Positions 10,640-21,457 of a DNA stretch of 64,000 bases are shown here, one piece after another; positions within the stretch are counted from its first letter, which is position 1, and the number at the start of each line of letters is the position of its first letter. The notes under the pieces were generated by a model. That model was not told the DNA's origin. It did no database searches and was given only the letters and a program-made list of their open reading frames with translations. This DNA is from Datnioides undecimradiatus (lineage: Eukaryota; Chordata; Actinopteri; Lobotiformes; Datnioididae). The DNA lies in assembly GCA_008933995.1 (NCBI GenBank), contig WARS01000110.1, forward strand, positions 2,811,001-2,875,000. The letters run 5' to 3'. The translations under genes were made by a program, and so were the position numbers.

Positions 10640-11609
10640 TAGGCTTGTTCGGTATACGGTACTAAATCGGTACCGGGGTACTGAGGCATTTAAAACGGTA
10701 CTATACTGTGCTTGGATGAGACTGGTACTTTTTTGCTGAAGCAAGCAAGCCGAGCAAGCAGCGAGCATGAGCAGCAGCGTGGTGCAGCAAATGGAGCAGG
10801 AGTCTGGCGACAGAGAGAGATAAAGGAGAGAAAGAGAGAGAGACAGGAGCAGGGAGAGAATGGCAGCTGCTGCAACCTTCACCACGCCGCAACTCGTAGA
10901 TAAACCAGGAAGTGCTATATGAATTACTGGCTTTTAAAACAAATGAGCACGGTGAGTTTAATAACACCGGCTACCACTGTGCAAACGGTGTTACAAAACA
11001 TGTCTGGCCAAGGTGGAAACATCTCCAATTTGGCAAAACAAGCACCCAGACTCCGTATAAGGAGTTCAGAGAACGACAGGTATAACTTATATACCTATGA
11101 CAAAAAGCTACATTCAGTGCTAAAGCAAGCAACCTGCAGCCCTTCACTTCCACAGAAGTAGTTTCCTGAAAAAATTAAAGCTGCATTTCGTACTAGCTAC
11201 CACTTTCTCTGGTTTAAATAGAAGATATTTATATTATTTTTTTTTATATTATTATATTATATTTATATTTCGCACAGTGATTTTAAACTTTTTGCCATGA
11301 ATATGTAGACATGCTGATTTACGAATAAATTTAAAGTGGTCCCTTAATTATTTTTTTTTCCAGAGCTGTAAATGCACACATGCATGATCTTTATGAAGTA
11401 ACAAACTTTTACATCTGTGCATTAGAAAAGCCTGTCTTTGTATTTTATTTTATTTACTGATGCATAATTATAGTTCTAAGATTTTCGGGATTAAAAATAA
11501 AGTCAATAATGACATTTTTGTGTTTCTTTACTTGGAAAAGTATCGAAACGACGTAAATACATGTTGAATGGTATCGTATACCAAAATGTTGGTATCGCGG
11601 ATAACACTA
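10640..11609 (+). mobile_element. hAT element remnant with BED-finger start
   Basis: The ends resemble one another in inverted orientation (TAGGCTTGTTCGGTATACGG left; the right end read backwards is TAGTGTTATCCGCGATACC). They are flanked by decayed near-duplicates CCTTTAAAT (10631-10639) and CTTCTAAAT (11610-11618), which fit a hAT target duplication. Around 10970-11080, in a frame different from the longest ORF, lie PLCKRCYKTC and then the start of HPD, the pattern of a BED zinc finger at the start of hAT transposases. The catalytic region is missing. A poly-A/T-rich tract follows from 11220. Confidence 0.6.
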
Positions 11610-11624
11610 CTTCTAAATACAGTC

Positions 11625-12945
11625 TAACATGGATTTGGTGGACTTTGTAACGTAGAATGAGTCTGAAGTAAGTTGACAACAAGCTACCCAAAAGCACACA
11701 AACTCTGACAACTCTGAAGAACCTAGCCAACAGTTCACAGAGACTAGTTACAAAGAGAGCTAGCTAGCACCCCAACTTCAAGGATATGGTTTCAAAGATT
11801 TCAACCAACATCTCTAAGAGATTATTGATTTGGTGGAAATTGAGCCTCATCATGCTCTTGCAAGGCCACCATGAAGAGCTGGACACCTGCGAGTAGGGCT
11901 ATTATTTAGAAGCAGAGGGTAGTATCTGCCTTGAACCAACAATTAATCTATTGAAAGTAAAATCAAAACACTGGAGCAACAGGTGCTTGATTTAAATGAA
12001 CATATTGACGACCTGGAGAATAGAAGAAGAAAGAATATACGCATCGTTGGACTTCCAGAGGGTGTTGAGGGTGACAACTCAATGCGCTTTTTTGAAGTCT
12101 GGCTGCCTAAAACCTTGAACATTGAAAACCAGACTAGAGAGTGCACATTGCTCCCTATTGCCTATGCCAACTGCTTCTCAGAAACCACTACCAAGATACC
12201 ATTACTATCAGGATATAAAGCGAAGGAATGCCCTATGAGAAATGGGGATGAAGAAGCAAGCTTTGAAAATGGTACTACACAGTGATGATTTTCAAGATTT
12301 CTCACCAGCAGTCTCTCCATAAGCAAGAGATTCGAATTTACTGAAGAAGTCAGACTGGTGCCACATATAGTACACTCAAGTCTACCCTGCTTCACTCAAA
12401 GTTAGCTTCGGCAGTGGCTCTACTATACAGATGTTTCAGGGTCCGACTGCTGTGGAGCAATACATTGATTCCCTGCAGGCAACCCATGATGACAGTCTTC
12501 CTGACTGTTCTGTTCTTTTATTTTGATTGTTACTTTTGAGGACATTTTTTTTCTCTATGCAAGCTCCACATCATGTTGTGAGTATGTTTAACTGAAGAAC
12601 TACAGAACTGTTATATAGGTTAGATAATGGCAACAACTCTCTGCATACAGAATACGCTACCTGTCTTCTGTCACTGGGGAACCCTGTCACTCAACATCTC
12701 TTTTGTTTACCTAGAGAAGGACAGAGTTTGATTGTTAAGGCAAAAGGCAACCCAGATTCTTTTTGCTCTTTGTATACTAGTTATTTGGTACTCAGCTCAT
12801 CCTTCACTTTAATAATGTTTTAATATATGTGCAGAATGTAAACTGTGGATATCTTTTATTTTGTGATTTGAGATGACTTTATCCAAGCTAAAACTATGAA
12901 TCTGGAATGTTAATGGCATACATTCACCTGTTAAGCAGCGTGACT
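11625..12945 (+). mobile_element. L1-type LINE: ORF1 fragment and first codons of ORF2
   Basis: ORF1 protein binds LINE RNA as a trimer. From 11944 to 12285 the reading has a coiled-coil-like stretch, then HIDDLENRRRKNIRIVGLP, the RRM entry typical of L1 ORF1p, and FFEVWLPKTLNIE. After a frame break, about 12275-12510 reads HSDDFQDFSPAV and later a C-terminal piece up to the tgatgacagtcttcc region. At 12880-12942 the frame IWNVNGIHSPVKQR is the start of the ORF2 endonuclease domain. ORF2 is cut after about 20 codons where the Tc1 copy begins at about 12948. Confidence 0.75.
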
Positions 12946-13413
12946 TATAGTCCGCTCCAAAAGTATTGGGACAGAAAGGCCTATTCCTTTTTTTTTGCTG
13001 TACGCTGAAATCATTTTGGTTTGATACCAAAGATGAATATAAGACAACAGAGCAGCATTTCATCTTTTATTTCCAGGTATTTACATTTGGATCAGTGAAA
13101 AATCTTAGGAGATAGTATCAAAAAAGAGATTGAGTTAGCCAATCTAAAACCTTCCTGATGAACTCCTATTTTCGCAGTGTTTTTGGGGTTATTGTCTTGC
13201 TGCATGGTGAAGAATCTCCTGATCTGCTTGGTAGCATCACTGACCTCTGAGGTCATTTTGCTGTTGTCATTGTGTTGCATCATTCATGAAGACGAAGGAG
13301 TCTGTCCCAGTAGTTGTGCTTCATGCAAGCCCAAGAAATTACCTCCACTGTGGTTCACAGATGAGCTTGCATGTTTGGGATCATAAGCAGATCCTTTCTT
13401 TGTCTTATCAGTC

Positions 13414-13787
13414 TGTGATACAGCCACACAATTCAAAGTAAAAGTTACATGGCACACACTTCACCTCAACACAATTTCCTCATTTCCAGTTAACTACACC
13501 TTTTAAAATAAGTTTAGTAGTTTTATAGTTTATTTGATATAATTTATTTTAATAAATAAATATAATAAAAACAGTTTATATGTGTGTCATTCTCTTGGGT
13601 CAGTTTGGTTAGGTTAACAACCTGCTTGGTTGTAATTTTGCTTATAGTTCTTTTTTCTTGACCTCCTTTTGTGGGCCTTGTATTTAAATTTATTGTCAAT
13701 ATTACTTTTCATTATTTTGGGTAAATAAGAACCCTATTTTTCATTACCTCCTGTTTCTCTCATTGCCTCACTGCTTGGCCCCTGACA
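13414..13787. mobile_element. Solo LTR in the Tc1 element, target duplication CAGTC
   Basis: 374 bp starting TGTGATACAG and ending CCTGACA, with TG...CA ends. It is flanked by identical CAGTC at 13409-13413 and 13788-13792. The flanking Tc1 sequence is continuous once the segment and one CAGTC are removed. It contains no ORF. I do not know its LTR family; Ty3/Gypsy is suggested by the 5-bp duplication. Confidence 0.8.
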
Positions 13788-13818
13788 CAGTCCATAAAAC
13801 TTTGTCCCAGAACTTTTC

Positions 13819-14023
13819 AATTCAATGTTTTTTAAATTCAGTTTTATTTATAGAGCACCAATTCACAACCAAGGTCATCTCAGGGCACTTTACAGTCAGA
13901 GCGGGTCTAGACCACACTCACTACTATTAACTACACCCAACAGTTCCATCATGAGCGAGCACTTGGCAACAGTGGCAAGGAAAAAACTTCCTTTTAACAC
14001 AGATGTGAGAATGGGTTTCAGGA

Positions 14024-14063
<40 letters not shown>

Positions 14064-15283
14064 GTGTGGAGACGATCATAAGTGCCCCCCAGCAGCTCAG
14101 GCCTATAGCAGCAGAACTGGTGAGATGGCATTATAGAGTAATTAGACTAACTATGGGTTTAGTTATCATTATAACTAGAACTATGACTGGAGCTAGCTGT
14201 AAGCTTTGTCAAAACAGGAAGGTTTTAAGTTTATCTTTAAAAGTAAAGAGGGTGTCTGCCTCACGAAACCAAACTGGCAGCTGGTTCCACAGGAGAGGAG
14301 CCTGATAGCTAAAGGCTCTGCCTCCCATTCTAATTTTGGAAATTCTGGGAACCACAAGCACACCTTCACCTCTGGGAATGAAGGATCTGTTCCGGTAATA
14401 CAGAATTAGCATCCTCATTGATATACAATGAGCTTGGCCAATGAGTTTTGTAGGCAAGAAAGAAGGACTTGCACCACTGGACTTTAACTGGGAGCCAATG
14501 AAGAGAAGCTAAAACTGAAAAAATATTATCTCTCTTGCTAATTCCCATCAGAACTCTCACAGCAGTGTTTTGGATCAGCTGTAGGCATTTCAGCGAGTTG
14601 ATCGGACATCCTGTTAACAAGGAATTACAGTAGTCCAGCCTTGAAGTAACAAATGCACGGACTAGTTTTTCAGTGTCACTTTGGGACAGGATGTTCCTAA
14701 TCTTATGAGACTGAAAGGACATGTCCTGGTCAAACATAACTCCAAAGTTCCTAAAGGTTGAACTGGAGGCCAGGTAATGCCATCTGAGTACCTGATCTGT
14801 TTCTTCTGGTGTCATAGATAAGTATAGTTTATCGTCCATGTAGCATTGGAAATTGTACTTTCTAATAACAAGCGTTTGCGGGAAGAATGTATAGGTGAAC
14901 AGCAATGGTCCAAGCACAGAACCCTGTGGAACTCTGTGATTAACTCTTGGATGAGTCATTATTAACATGAACAAATTGGAATCTGTTTAGAGCTGTTTAG
15001 GGCAAGTACAGAGACAAGGCCATTGTCAGAAGCTATTAGGAGGTCGTTGCTAACCCTACCCAATGCTGTTTCTGTGCAATGATTTAATCTAAATCGTGAC
15101 TGAAAAACTTCAAATAAACTGCTCCTTTGCAGATGATCACATAACTGATCTGTCACGGTCTTTTCAAGAATTTTAGAAATAAAGGTTGATATTGCTCTTA
15201 TAGTGTGCTAAGACACCAGGGACAAGACAGGGATTTTTAAGTAAAGGTTTGATGACAGCAACCTTAAAAGCCTGTGGAACAAT
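13819..15283 (-). mobile_element. L2 LINE inserted in the Tc1 element
   Basis: On the minus strand from 15283 the frame starts at [11 protein letters not shown], goes through FEVFQSRFRLNHCTETAL (14962-15156) and the RT region with YMDDKLYLS (near 14837), and ends in the thumb and C-terminal part near 14210. It then has a 3' UTR with a GA repeat (14019-14058) and the terminal TTCAATTCAATG near 13817-13826. The copy is 5' truncated, about 1.46 kb, with several stops. Possible target duplicates are AACTTTTC (13811-13818) and AACCTTTTC (15284-15292), an imperfect pair. Confidence 0.8.
14021..14060. repeat. (GA)n microsatellite
   Basis: About 38 bp of almost pure GA/AG inside the L2 3' UTR. Confidence 0.9.
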
Positions 15284-15909
15284 AACCTTTTCGAGGCTTG
15301 TCTCTGTACTTTTTGGCAAATTCCAATCTGCCCTTTCTATTCTTATTGCTAATGAGTGGTTTGCATCTTCTGGTGTAGCCTCTGTCTTCTGCAAACTGTG
15401 GATTGTGATACCTTCATTTCTACTCTCCTGAGGTTGGCAGACGTCACTGACATTTGTTTTAGGGTTTTTCTTTACAGCTCTCACAATGTCTCTGTCATCA
15501 ACTGCTGATGTTTTCTGGTCTACCAGTTTCGCGTCTGTTGTTCAATACACCAGTGGTTTTTCTTTTTTCAGAACATTTCAAATGGTTGTTGTTCTGACTG
15601 TAATAAATGTTGTGTGCAATGGTTCTGATTGATTTTCCATCTTTTTCAGTTTTAAAAATTGCTTGCTTTTCCCATAGAAAAGGAACTTAATTTGAGATAC
15701 AGATGATGAATGTGGGATGAGGCATGGGAAAATGTTGAGTATCTGGTAACAGAGCAAAAGCAATTCAGTTAAAAATCTTACATTGAGTCCATATATCTCC
15801 ATCTCTATGTCATACATGTAATGCTGGTATCCCCAGTGACCCAAGTGCAAAATAGAAGTCTCACTCACTATTTGTTGTTGCTGGAAAATACAAAGGTTCT
15901 GGCATGTAG

Positions 15910-16272
15910 ATACCTGTGGTCCTGAACTGTACATTAAATTTTGGCCTGGCTCCACTGACCTGCCCACTGTCCTCTGCTACCACTTATAATTATTATGATA
16001 ATTATTATTATTATCGTTGTTGTTATTATGCTGATAGTAGTAGCCATAGTAAGGATCCTTTTGTTTTACCTAACCTGCAGTCACTGTCAGTTGATTTATC
16101 ATTCCATCCTTATGTACAACTTGTATTATGCTGCTGTATTTTCTCTCTGTCTCTCTCACCCCTTCTCTCTCTCTCTCTCTCTCTTTAACCCCAACTGGTC
16201 AAGGCAGATGTAAACTGTCCTAAGATGACCTTAGTTGTGATTTGGCACTATATAAATAAAATTGAATTGAAT
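15910..16272 (+). mobile_element. L2 LINE 3' UTR fragment (plus strand)
   Basis: The same 3' UTR family as 605-1020 but on the plus strand. It shows TGGCTCCACTGACCTGCCCA, an AATTATTATT-rich part, a CT repeat near 16158-16185, and ends GGCACTATATAAATAAAATT plus TGAATTGAAT at 16272. No coding part remains. The segment 15690-15910 before it is not recognised. Confidence 0.8.
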
Positions 16273-16739
16273 ATAGTTATGCAAGAGATTAATAAGTTTG
16301 CATTCACCATTATGCAATGAGCTGCTATGCATGCTGCTCATAGATACTAAATTGTTTGATTACTGATAAATATAAGAAGAAGTTGTATAAAATGTTAACT
16401 TTCTGTGTTAGAAAATGTATACTTCTAAATTGGACAACAGGAAAAGTTCCTTATAAAACAGATCAGCGGTCCCTCTGGGCTTCCCATGCTGACAAAGGGA
16501 TGCTCCCCAGGACAGCTGGCTTTGGGAGGCCATTGTGTGTGTCGTGAACCCCCAACAGTCTGTCAGTTGGCAGCAACAGTCTGGACTGAAAAAATAATTA
16601 AAAAAAACTATTTAGAGAGTTTTAGAAAGCAACAAATGTCTCAATACTCTATATAGTAGAAGATACTATTTCTACTATATACTATACTATTTTATACTAC
16701 TCAGGACTCTCTTCTGATATTTAACCTGGAGTTTCTTCA

Positions 16740-16742
16740 CAC

Positions 16743-16786
<44 letters not shown>

Positions 16787-16900
16787 CACTCACTCACACA
16801 CACACACACACACAACAGACACCTCAGTCTCACTTGCACAACCTCACACTACACACTTTGTTCTGTATTGTCCTGTCTGTCCATTATTGCTGCACTTTAT
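16740..16900. repeat. CA-rich repeat with a shared flank
   Basis: (CA)n at 16740-16784 and 16793-16812, followed by GACACCTCAGTCTCACTTGC. A close copy of this flank occurs at 50355-50380 (GACACCTCAATCTCACTTGC) after another CA tract. The shared non-repeat flank suggests a dispersed element, possibly a LINE 3' end, rather than two unrelated microsatellites. Confidence 0.6.
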
Positions 16901-17181
16901 GTAGTGCACTTTATGCACTTTAAGTTGTCTTAATTATGAGTTATTAAAGTCTTTACATTTCCTTATGCATAGATACGTGAGGAAACGTGAGATACATAAG
17001 ATAACTTTAATTTACTGAGAAAGGGTTTACGTTCACATTTAGAGTTTTTGGTTATAAAAGGAAACTACTGTGCAAGGAACTCTTTGTTTGATGATTTTCA
17101 CATTTGCCCTGCCTCTGTGCCTCTGTGGTGATATCAGCACATCCAACTAGTGATAAGTACTGGGGTTGTGGAACAGAGATG

Positions 17182-17360
17182 AGAGAGTATAGGGACCACT
17201 TTCTGTCAAAACTTGATGGATGAGCTGAAGGTCATAGGTCATGGGGGTGTTGTGGGGTCAACTAGAGGGCAGGGGTGTGGAAGGATTTCCTGCATAACAG
17301 AGACCTGTGGGTAATACGCAAGGAAGCATCTGTGGTACTTACTGACTCTTATTTAGACAT

Positions 17361-17418
<58 letters not shown>

Positions 17419-17930
17419 CACGTGCAGACGCTTGATGGCCTTTGGTGATGTTCATCAGTGGCTTCATCCACACACTGCAGGTTGATTTGTGAGAATCTTT
17501 GTGGGGTAAAGGAACATGTCTGTGTCCCCAGACCGCAATAAGGGGCAAAGTGCAGATGCATCTGTTTAGAGAGAGGAAAGGAGAGAAGAGTGTCTTTATT
17601 GTCTTTAATGCTGTACGTGGTACGAAGAATGTTTGTTGCGGACCAGGGTCAGGTCCCCAGGGATGAAGGGCATCTCCATAGCAGAGCTGGGGTAATGCAA
17701 GGAAGCATCTGTGGTACTTACTGACTCTTTACTTTAGACATCAAACACATACACACAGGCACATGCAGACGCTTGATGGTCGTTGGTGATGTTGACCAGG
17801 GTCGCCTTGTGCATCTTCACATTGTGTGTGAAGAACATGTATTGAGCCGACAAGTAGAGTACATTGCTCTCGTTCGGTCAAAACAGCAAACAGGATAACT
17901 AACCGACGCGGAGTTATCGTTGCCGCGGGT
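17182..17930 (+). repeat. Maverick left terminal inverted repeat
   Basis: It begins AGAGAGTATAGGGACC and is inverted against 28035-28667. Matching blocks include CACTTTCTGTCAAAACTTGA, TGCAGATGCATCTGTTTAGA and CAGCAAACAGGATAACTAAC. Inside it a block with GCAAGGAAGCATCTGTGG and CAGACGCTTGATGG occurs twice (about 17320-17440 and 17698-17780). The left outer end has one GA dinucleotide fewer than the right. The (CA)n at 17365-17416 is much expanded compared with the right repeat. Inner limit is approximate. Confidence 0.85.
17365..17416. repeat. (CA)n microsatellite in the left inverted repeat
   Basis: About 26 CA units. The corresponding place in the right repeat has only a short GTGTGTGT run, so the tract expanded after insertion or after the repeats diverged. 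Confidence 0.9.
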
Positions 17931-18422
17931 TGGGGGAGAAAAATAAAAAAGGCTGACCGGTAATACTGAGGGAAAACCAAAAGAGGACTGCACAAGCCAA
18001 TGAAACAATGAAACGTACAAACCAAAACCAATAAGAGAAGAGGGGGGTGAATCCTTAAAACATATATATATACACATATATGCTCAGCCACAAGTCACCC
18101 ACCACTTCTACCACCACTACAGAGGGATAAAAGAACAGCCTCATCATGTCTGAGACAGCCAGCACCCCGACTTTGGCCTATTGTGCCTGCAGAAACAGAG
18201 TTCTGCCAGAGACTCTGACTTTAAAGTACATCAGTGAGATGCTCATCACCACTGCTCAGAACCATCTTTCATAATGGACGCCCAAAAGAAGTTGCAGACA
18301 CTGTACTCTCATATCATTCAGTTGCCGACGCCTGCTTTTGCAGGAGGAATGGTCTTTGGAACCCTATGGACGGTCTGACCCTGGGGTTATCTATTCAAGC
18401 ATGAGATAGGTGAGCCTCTGGT

Positions 18423-18896
18423 TTGTACCAGCTGGATGAAAATGAGACGTGGAGACCGATGACCAGCCTGCTGTCACTAACTTCTAACGATTGGGGAGTG
18501 CTGAGACAGTCGATAGCTCATCATGTCTACAATGACGAGGATGCGTGGGGAGATGAAGATGAGGGATCTGCTCCTCGTCCGGCTAAGCGAATGAAATCCG
18601 CAGCAGGAGAGGACAGACTCTATTCTACAACACAGAAAAAGTGGTTTCAGTGTTGTATACTGGCCTAAATTTTCACCAGCCGGTCATTGGTTCTGGCGTA
18701 CAGCATTCAGATGTTCGGGAAACTGCTGAGAACATTGTCTTGGAGTGTTTTAACTCTGATTGTGGTGTATTTCAGACTTTATTATCTGTGCCACTAGCCG
18801 CTTGGTTGGAAAAGTTTGAGGAAATAAATGCAAGATTCAGCGCTCTTTTCCGCAGCTGTCGCAATTGGTTGGACATGTTAGTGCTGAAAAAACTCT
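18423..18896 (+). pseudogene. Unrecognised Maverick gene, two frames
   Basis: The first frame (18423-18668) encodes an acidic segment, NDEDAWGDEDEGSAPRPAKR, with a basic end like a nuclear-localisation motif. The frame then shifts near 18640 and the second piece (18641-18896) continues to WLEKFEEINARFSALF. The gene would lie first on the plus strand, just inside the left inverted repeat and before the capsid-like gene. I do not recognise the product. Upstream, an ATG-led frame from 18145 (MSETASTPTLAYCACRNR) stops at about 18270 and may be its beginning or another gene. Confidence 0.4.
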
Positions 18897-19398
18897 GAAC
18901 TTTTAGGATCCTAACCACGCCTGGCAACCCCCACCCCTTCCTACCCCAATCACAATATACAAGTAAAGAGCCACTGCCTGGCCACTGCCCGGCCACTGCC
19001 TGGAAGGTTTCTACTCGTCTTCAAGGCAGAGAGCAGCTCCAGACATGCAGACCAGCAAGCCATCCTGCTTCAGGCACGCCAGAGGAGTCCTCCACTCCCC
19101 ACAGGTCCATCCCAGATGATCCAGACTCCAAAAATATCCATGAGTCTGAACGATCAAAATATTCATTCATCTGATCAGCATAATAATATTATGGTGACTT
19201 TTATTCTATCAAAACCAATGCATTTCAATTATGGTGAACTGATCCCAAAGGATTTGAGGTCCAAAAATGATGAGGATCCCAAGAATATGTGACTAACACA
19301 CAGCTGTCTGTTCAAGAGTCCCAAGTTTGAGGGAGCAGAAACCCAAAGAGACATAGACAGAGACTGAGGACAAGGCCAGAAGATCAGAGGGGGTTATT

Positions 19399-20452
19399 AT
19401 GCCAACCCTGAATACCTCTACGATGAGAGAGATGAACGCCTTCCTTATCCAAAGTGCCACCCACTTCACAGAGAGCTATGATCGAAAGACCTCATGGAAC
19501 TATTCAGAAGAGATGCTGAAAAGTCAGTTTATGCAGGCCTTCTTTTACAAAGACACAGCAGGCGCTATGGGACTTCCCACTGCCGTCGTTAACGGACCTA
19601 ACAGAGATTAAATCAGAGAGTTCGCCCACCGCTAACTCTAGAGAGGCCTATTTATCAGGGGTCTGGCTACACGCTATATTTCATTATTGTTTGAAGGAGA
19701 GGCTTTTTTGAACTTTTGTAGATTTGAGAATTAAACTGACCAGGGTTATAATAGCTTTGTCTCGCATGTGCGCCACAACAGCAATATTTTCCTCGGGTTT
19801 GGAAGATACTAGTTAGGAGCTTCTTCTTCTGTTTGTCAAGAAAGCTTACTGGTTCTGCCAGGTGTTTGGGTCACACTTCAGCCTTACTGAGGGAAACGCT
19901 TGTATCCCATATCATGTGTGAACGCGGAAACATTCCCTCCATCCCCTGAACTCTAGGGTATGCAACCAGGAGAACCTGTTTCTAGGCGCTGCCAAAATAC
20001 ATTGTTTTAGGTATGGTGCATTACAAGGCCTTCACCGGAAGAAGATATCTATCGCCATTTAATTTCGTCCACAACGATGTGGAATACCTAGCTCTCTCTG
20101 CCAGGACGGGCGCGTCAAGTTCCCGCCAAGGCTTTTCAGCCCCAATTTAACCAAGGACTTTCAGTGAGAGAGTTTTATAATATGTTCATCGCTACAGGGA
20201 GGCATCTGAAAGATTTACCTCTGAGCATCAGCAGGAAGAATTTCTGCAGGATACTCCTTGTTTGTCTTAATCTTAAGGCTGAGAGGACAGCAACGCCTTG
20301 TCTCCAGTTACCAAATCTAGTCTTTTAAGACTGAAATGAGATTCAGACATCCCATACCACATACCACCACTCTCATAGTGTACGCCTGTTACGAGTCTAT
20401 TTTGGAGATTGATTCCAAACGGCAGGTGCTAAAGACTACTATTAAAAAATAA
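19399..20452 (+). pseudogene. Maverick major capsid-like gene (double jelly-roll type)
   Basis: The capsid protein would build the icosahedral shell. The first piece (19399-19611) contains ESYDRKTSWNYSEEM and QAFFYKDTAGAMG. The C-terminal third has EFYNMFIATGRHLKDLPL (near 20167-20220) and, after a frame change, EMRFRHPIPHTTTLIVYACY and LEIDSKRQV, ending with TAA at 20450-20452. These blocks and their order resemble the C-terminal half of the Maverick capsid family (proteins often labelled F54H12.2-like in genome annotations). The frame changes at least three times and the N-terminal third (upstream of 19399) is not clear. The gene is not functional. Identity is by recognition; a profile search was not possible. 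Confidence 0.65.
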
Positions 20453-20461
20453 ATAAATAAA

Positions 20462-20986
20462 ATGAATAAACCATCAGCTGGAAAGTCTGCTGCATCGTCT
20501 GTTGGGAGATGTATTTTGTATGCGGACCCGCGATCAGCTTCCTTACTGAACCCTCCTCTCAGACGTCCCGCTTATTTTATCGTCAATACGATGAAGGACA
20601 TCAACCCGGAGAAATATCAGTTAGTTTTAACATTGAAGAGGACGGTAAAGCCATTTTTTGGACTCTTATGGTTTTCTCCGATTTTCCTCATTACCCCTCT
20701 AGCATTTTACAGTTTTTGAAAATCAACACGGATAAAGACTATTTTTACAATATACAGCTTCAATGGTTCACTTGGTAAGTTAAAGGCCAGCACTGTTTAT
20801 TATCTTTGTCAGCGGGCACGCGGGTTATCTTTTGAACAAGTATTGTCTTTGTACCACGAGGATGTGACAAAAAATGATCTTAAAGTTTTTAACTATGTAA
20901 AAAAATATCGTACTTGTCTTAGAAATCAAAACTCTTGTAAACAAGTAGCATGTTCTTTGCAAATGTTTAGAAATGTAATTTTGTAA
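20462..20986 (+). pseudogene. Small unrecognised Maverick gene after the capsid gene
   Basis: It starts at ATG 20462, ten bases after the capsid stop. The opening frame (MNKPSAGKSAASSVG) becomes unlikely after about 20600, where another frame with EDGKAIFWTLMVFSDFPHYP looks more protein-like. The first frame resumes for 20720-20986 with KASTVYYLCQRARGLSFEQV and a Cys-containing tail. Two frame changes in one gene are therefore likely. The tight spacing suggests it was a late gene next to capsid. I do not recognise the family. Confidence 0.4.
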
Positions 20987-21115
20987 TAATAGACTAAAAA
21001 AAAAAAAGTCTGTAGACATTGTAGTACGTTTGAATAAATACTTTATTGAGAAAAGATGAAAAATATTTGACTGTTTTATTTTTTCTTTATGACAAAAATG
21101 GTGATTATTAAATGA

Positions 21116-21442
21116 TTAAAGAGGGATCCAACTGGGGACAAAAGTGATTTGTTTTCTTTTGTTTCTTTTGAGTGGCTCCTTCTTCTCCTCGGTCTCTCCA
21201 TGGGGAGAGGTGAACTTTTTTTCTTTCAATCTCTTTTCGACAACTTCCTTTCTTCTCCGGCTTATTCCAACTAGGGACAGAATAATCTTTTTTCTTTTCA
21301 GCCTCTTTTCAACGACTTCTTCTTCCTCTTCTTCCTCCGGCCTACTCCAGCGAGGTAGTCCAGGGTACTCCTGGAAAACACCTTCTGCTTCTTGCATTCT
21401 AAGACGTTCATATTGTTGATGAGCTTCTGGAGGATTACTCAC
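21116..21442 (-). CDS. Highly charged 108-residue Maverick ORF
   Basis: An uninterrupted ORF, the last minus-strand gene before the convergent point. It starts MSNPPEAHQQYERLRMQEAE, has a run of Glu (RPEEEEEEEVVEKRLKRKK), and repeats the unit EVVEKRLKxKK twice, then a third basic block near the end. At DNA level this is a tandem duplication of about 70 bp near 21190-21330. It is likely a DNA-binding or scaffold-like protein of the element, but no family is recognised. It directly follows the gene ending at 21458. Confidence 0.45.
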   Translation of the reverse strand: MSNPPEAHQQYERLRMQEAEGVFQEYPGLPRWSRPEEEEEEEVVEKRLKRKKIILSLVGISRRRKEVVEKRLKEKKFTSPHGETEEKKEPLKRNKRKQITFVPSWIPL

Positions 21443-21457
21443 AGAGGATAAGTGATG

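Larger units (their letters stand above)
12948..15690 (-). mobile_element. Tc1/mariner element, minus strand, split by two insertions
   Basis: Segments 12948-13413, 13788-13818 and 15284-15690 together read as one Tc1-like transposon on the minus strand. The outer end has TCCGCTCCAAAAGTATTGGG, a typical Tc1-type terminal repeat. The transposase reading includes AVKKNPKT (near 15465), a helix-turn-helix part of the Tc1 DNA-binding domain, and later the segment spelled CATAAAACTTTGTCCCAGAA at 13794-13813. Removing the solo LTR (13414-13787) and the L2 (13819-15283) makes the pieces collinear. The 5' end of the transposase beyond 15690 and the second terminal repeat are missing. Stops in the pieces make it inactive. 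The host sequence at the left junction is L1 ORF2. Confidence 0.8.

Noticed and set aside
15173..15484. A single novel 103-codon protein
   Set aside because: The first part is Tc1 transposase and the last part L2; the ORF crosses an insertion junction at about 15284-15292.
17349..17561. ORFs with long Val-Cys repeats
   Set aside because: They are translations of a (CA)n microsatellite in the Maverick inverted repeat.
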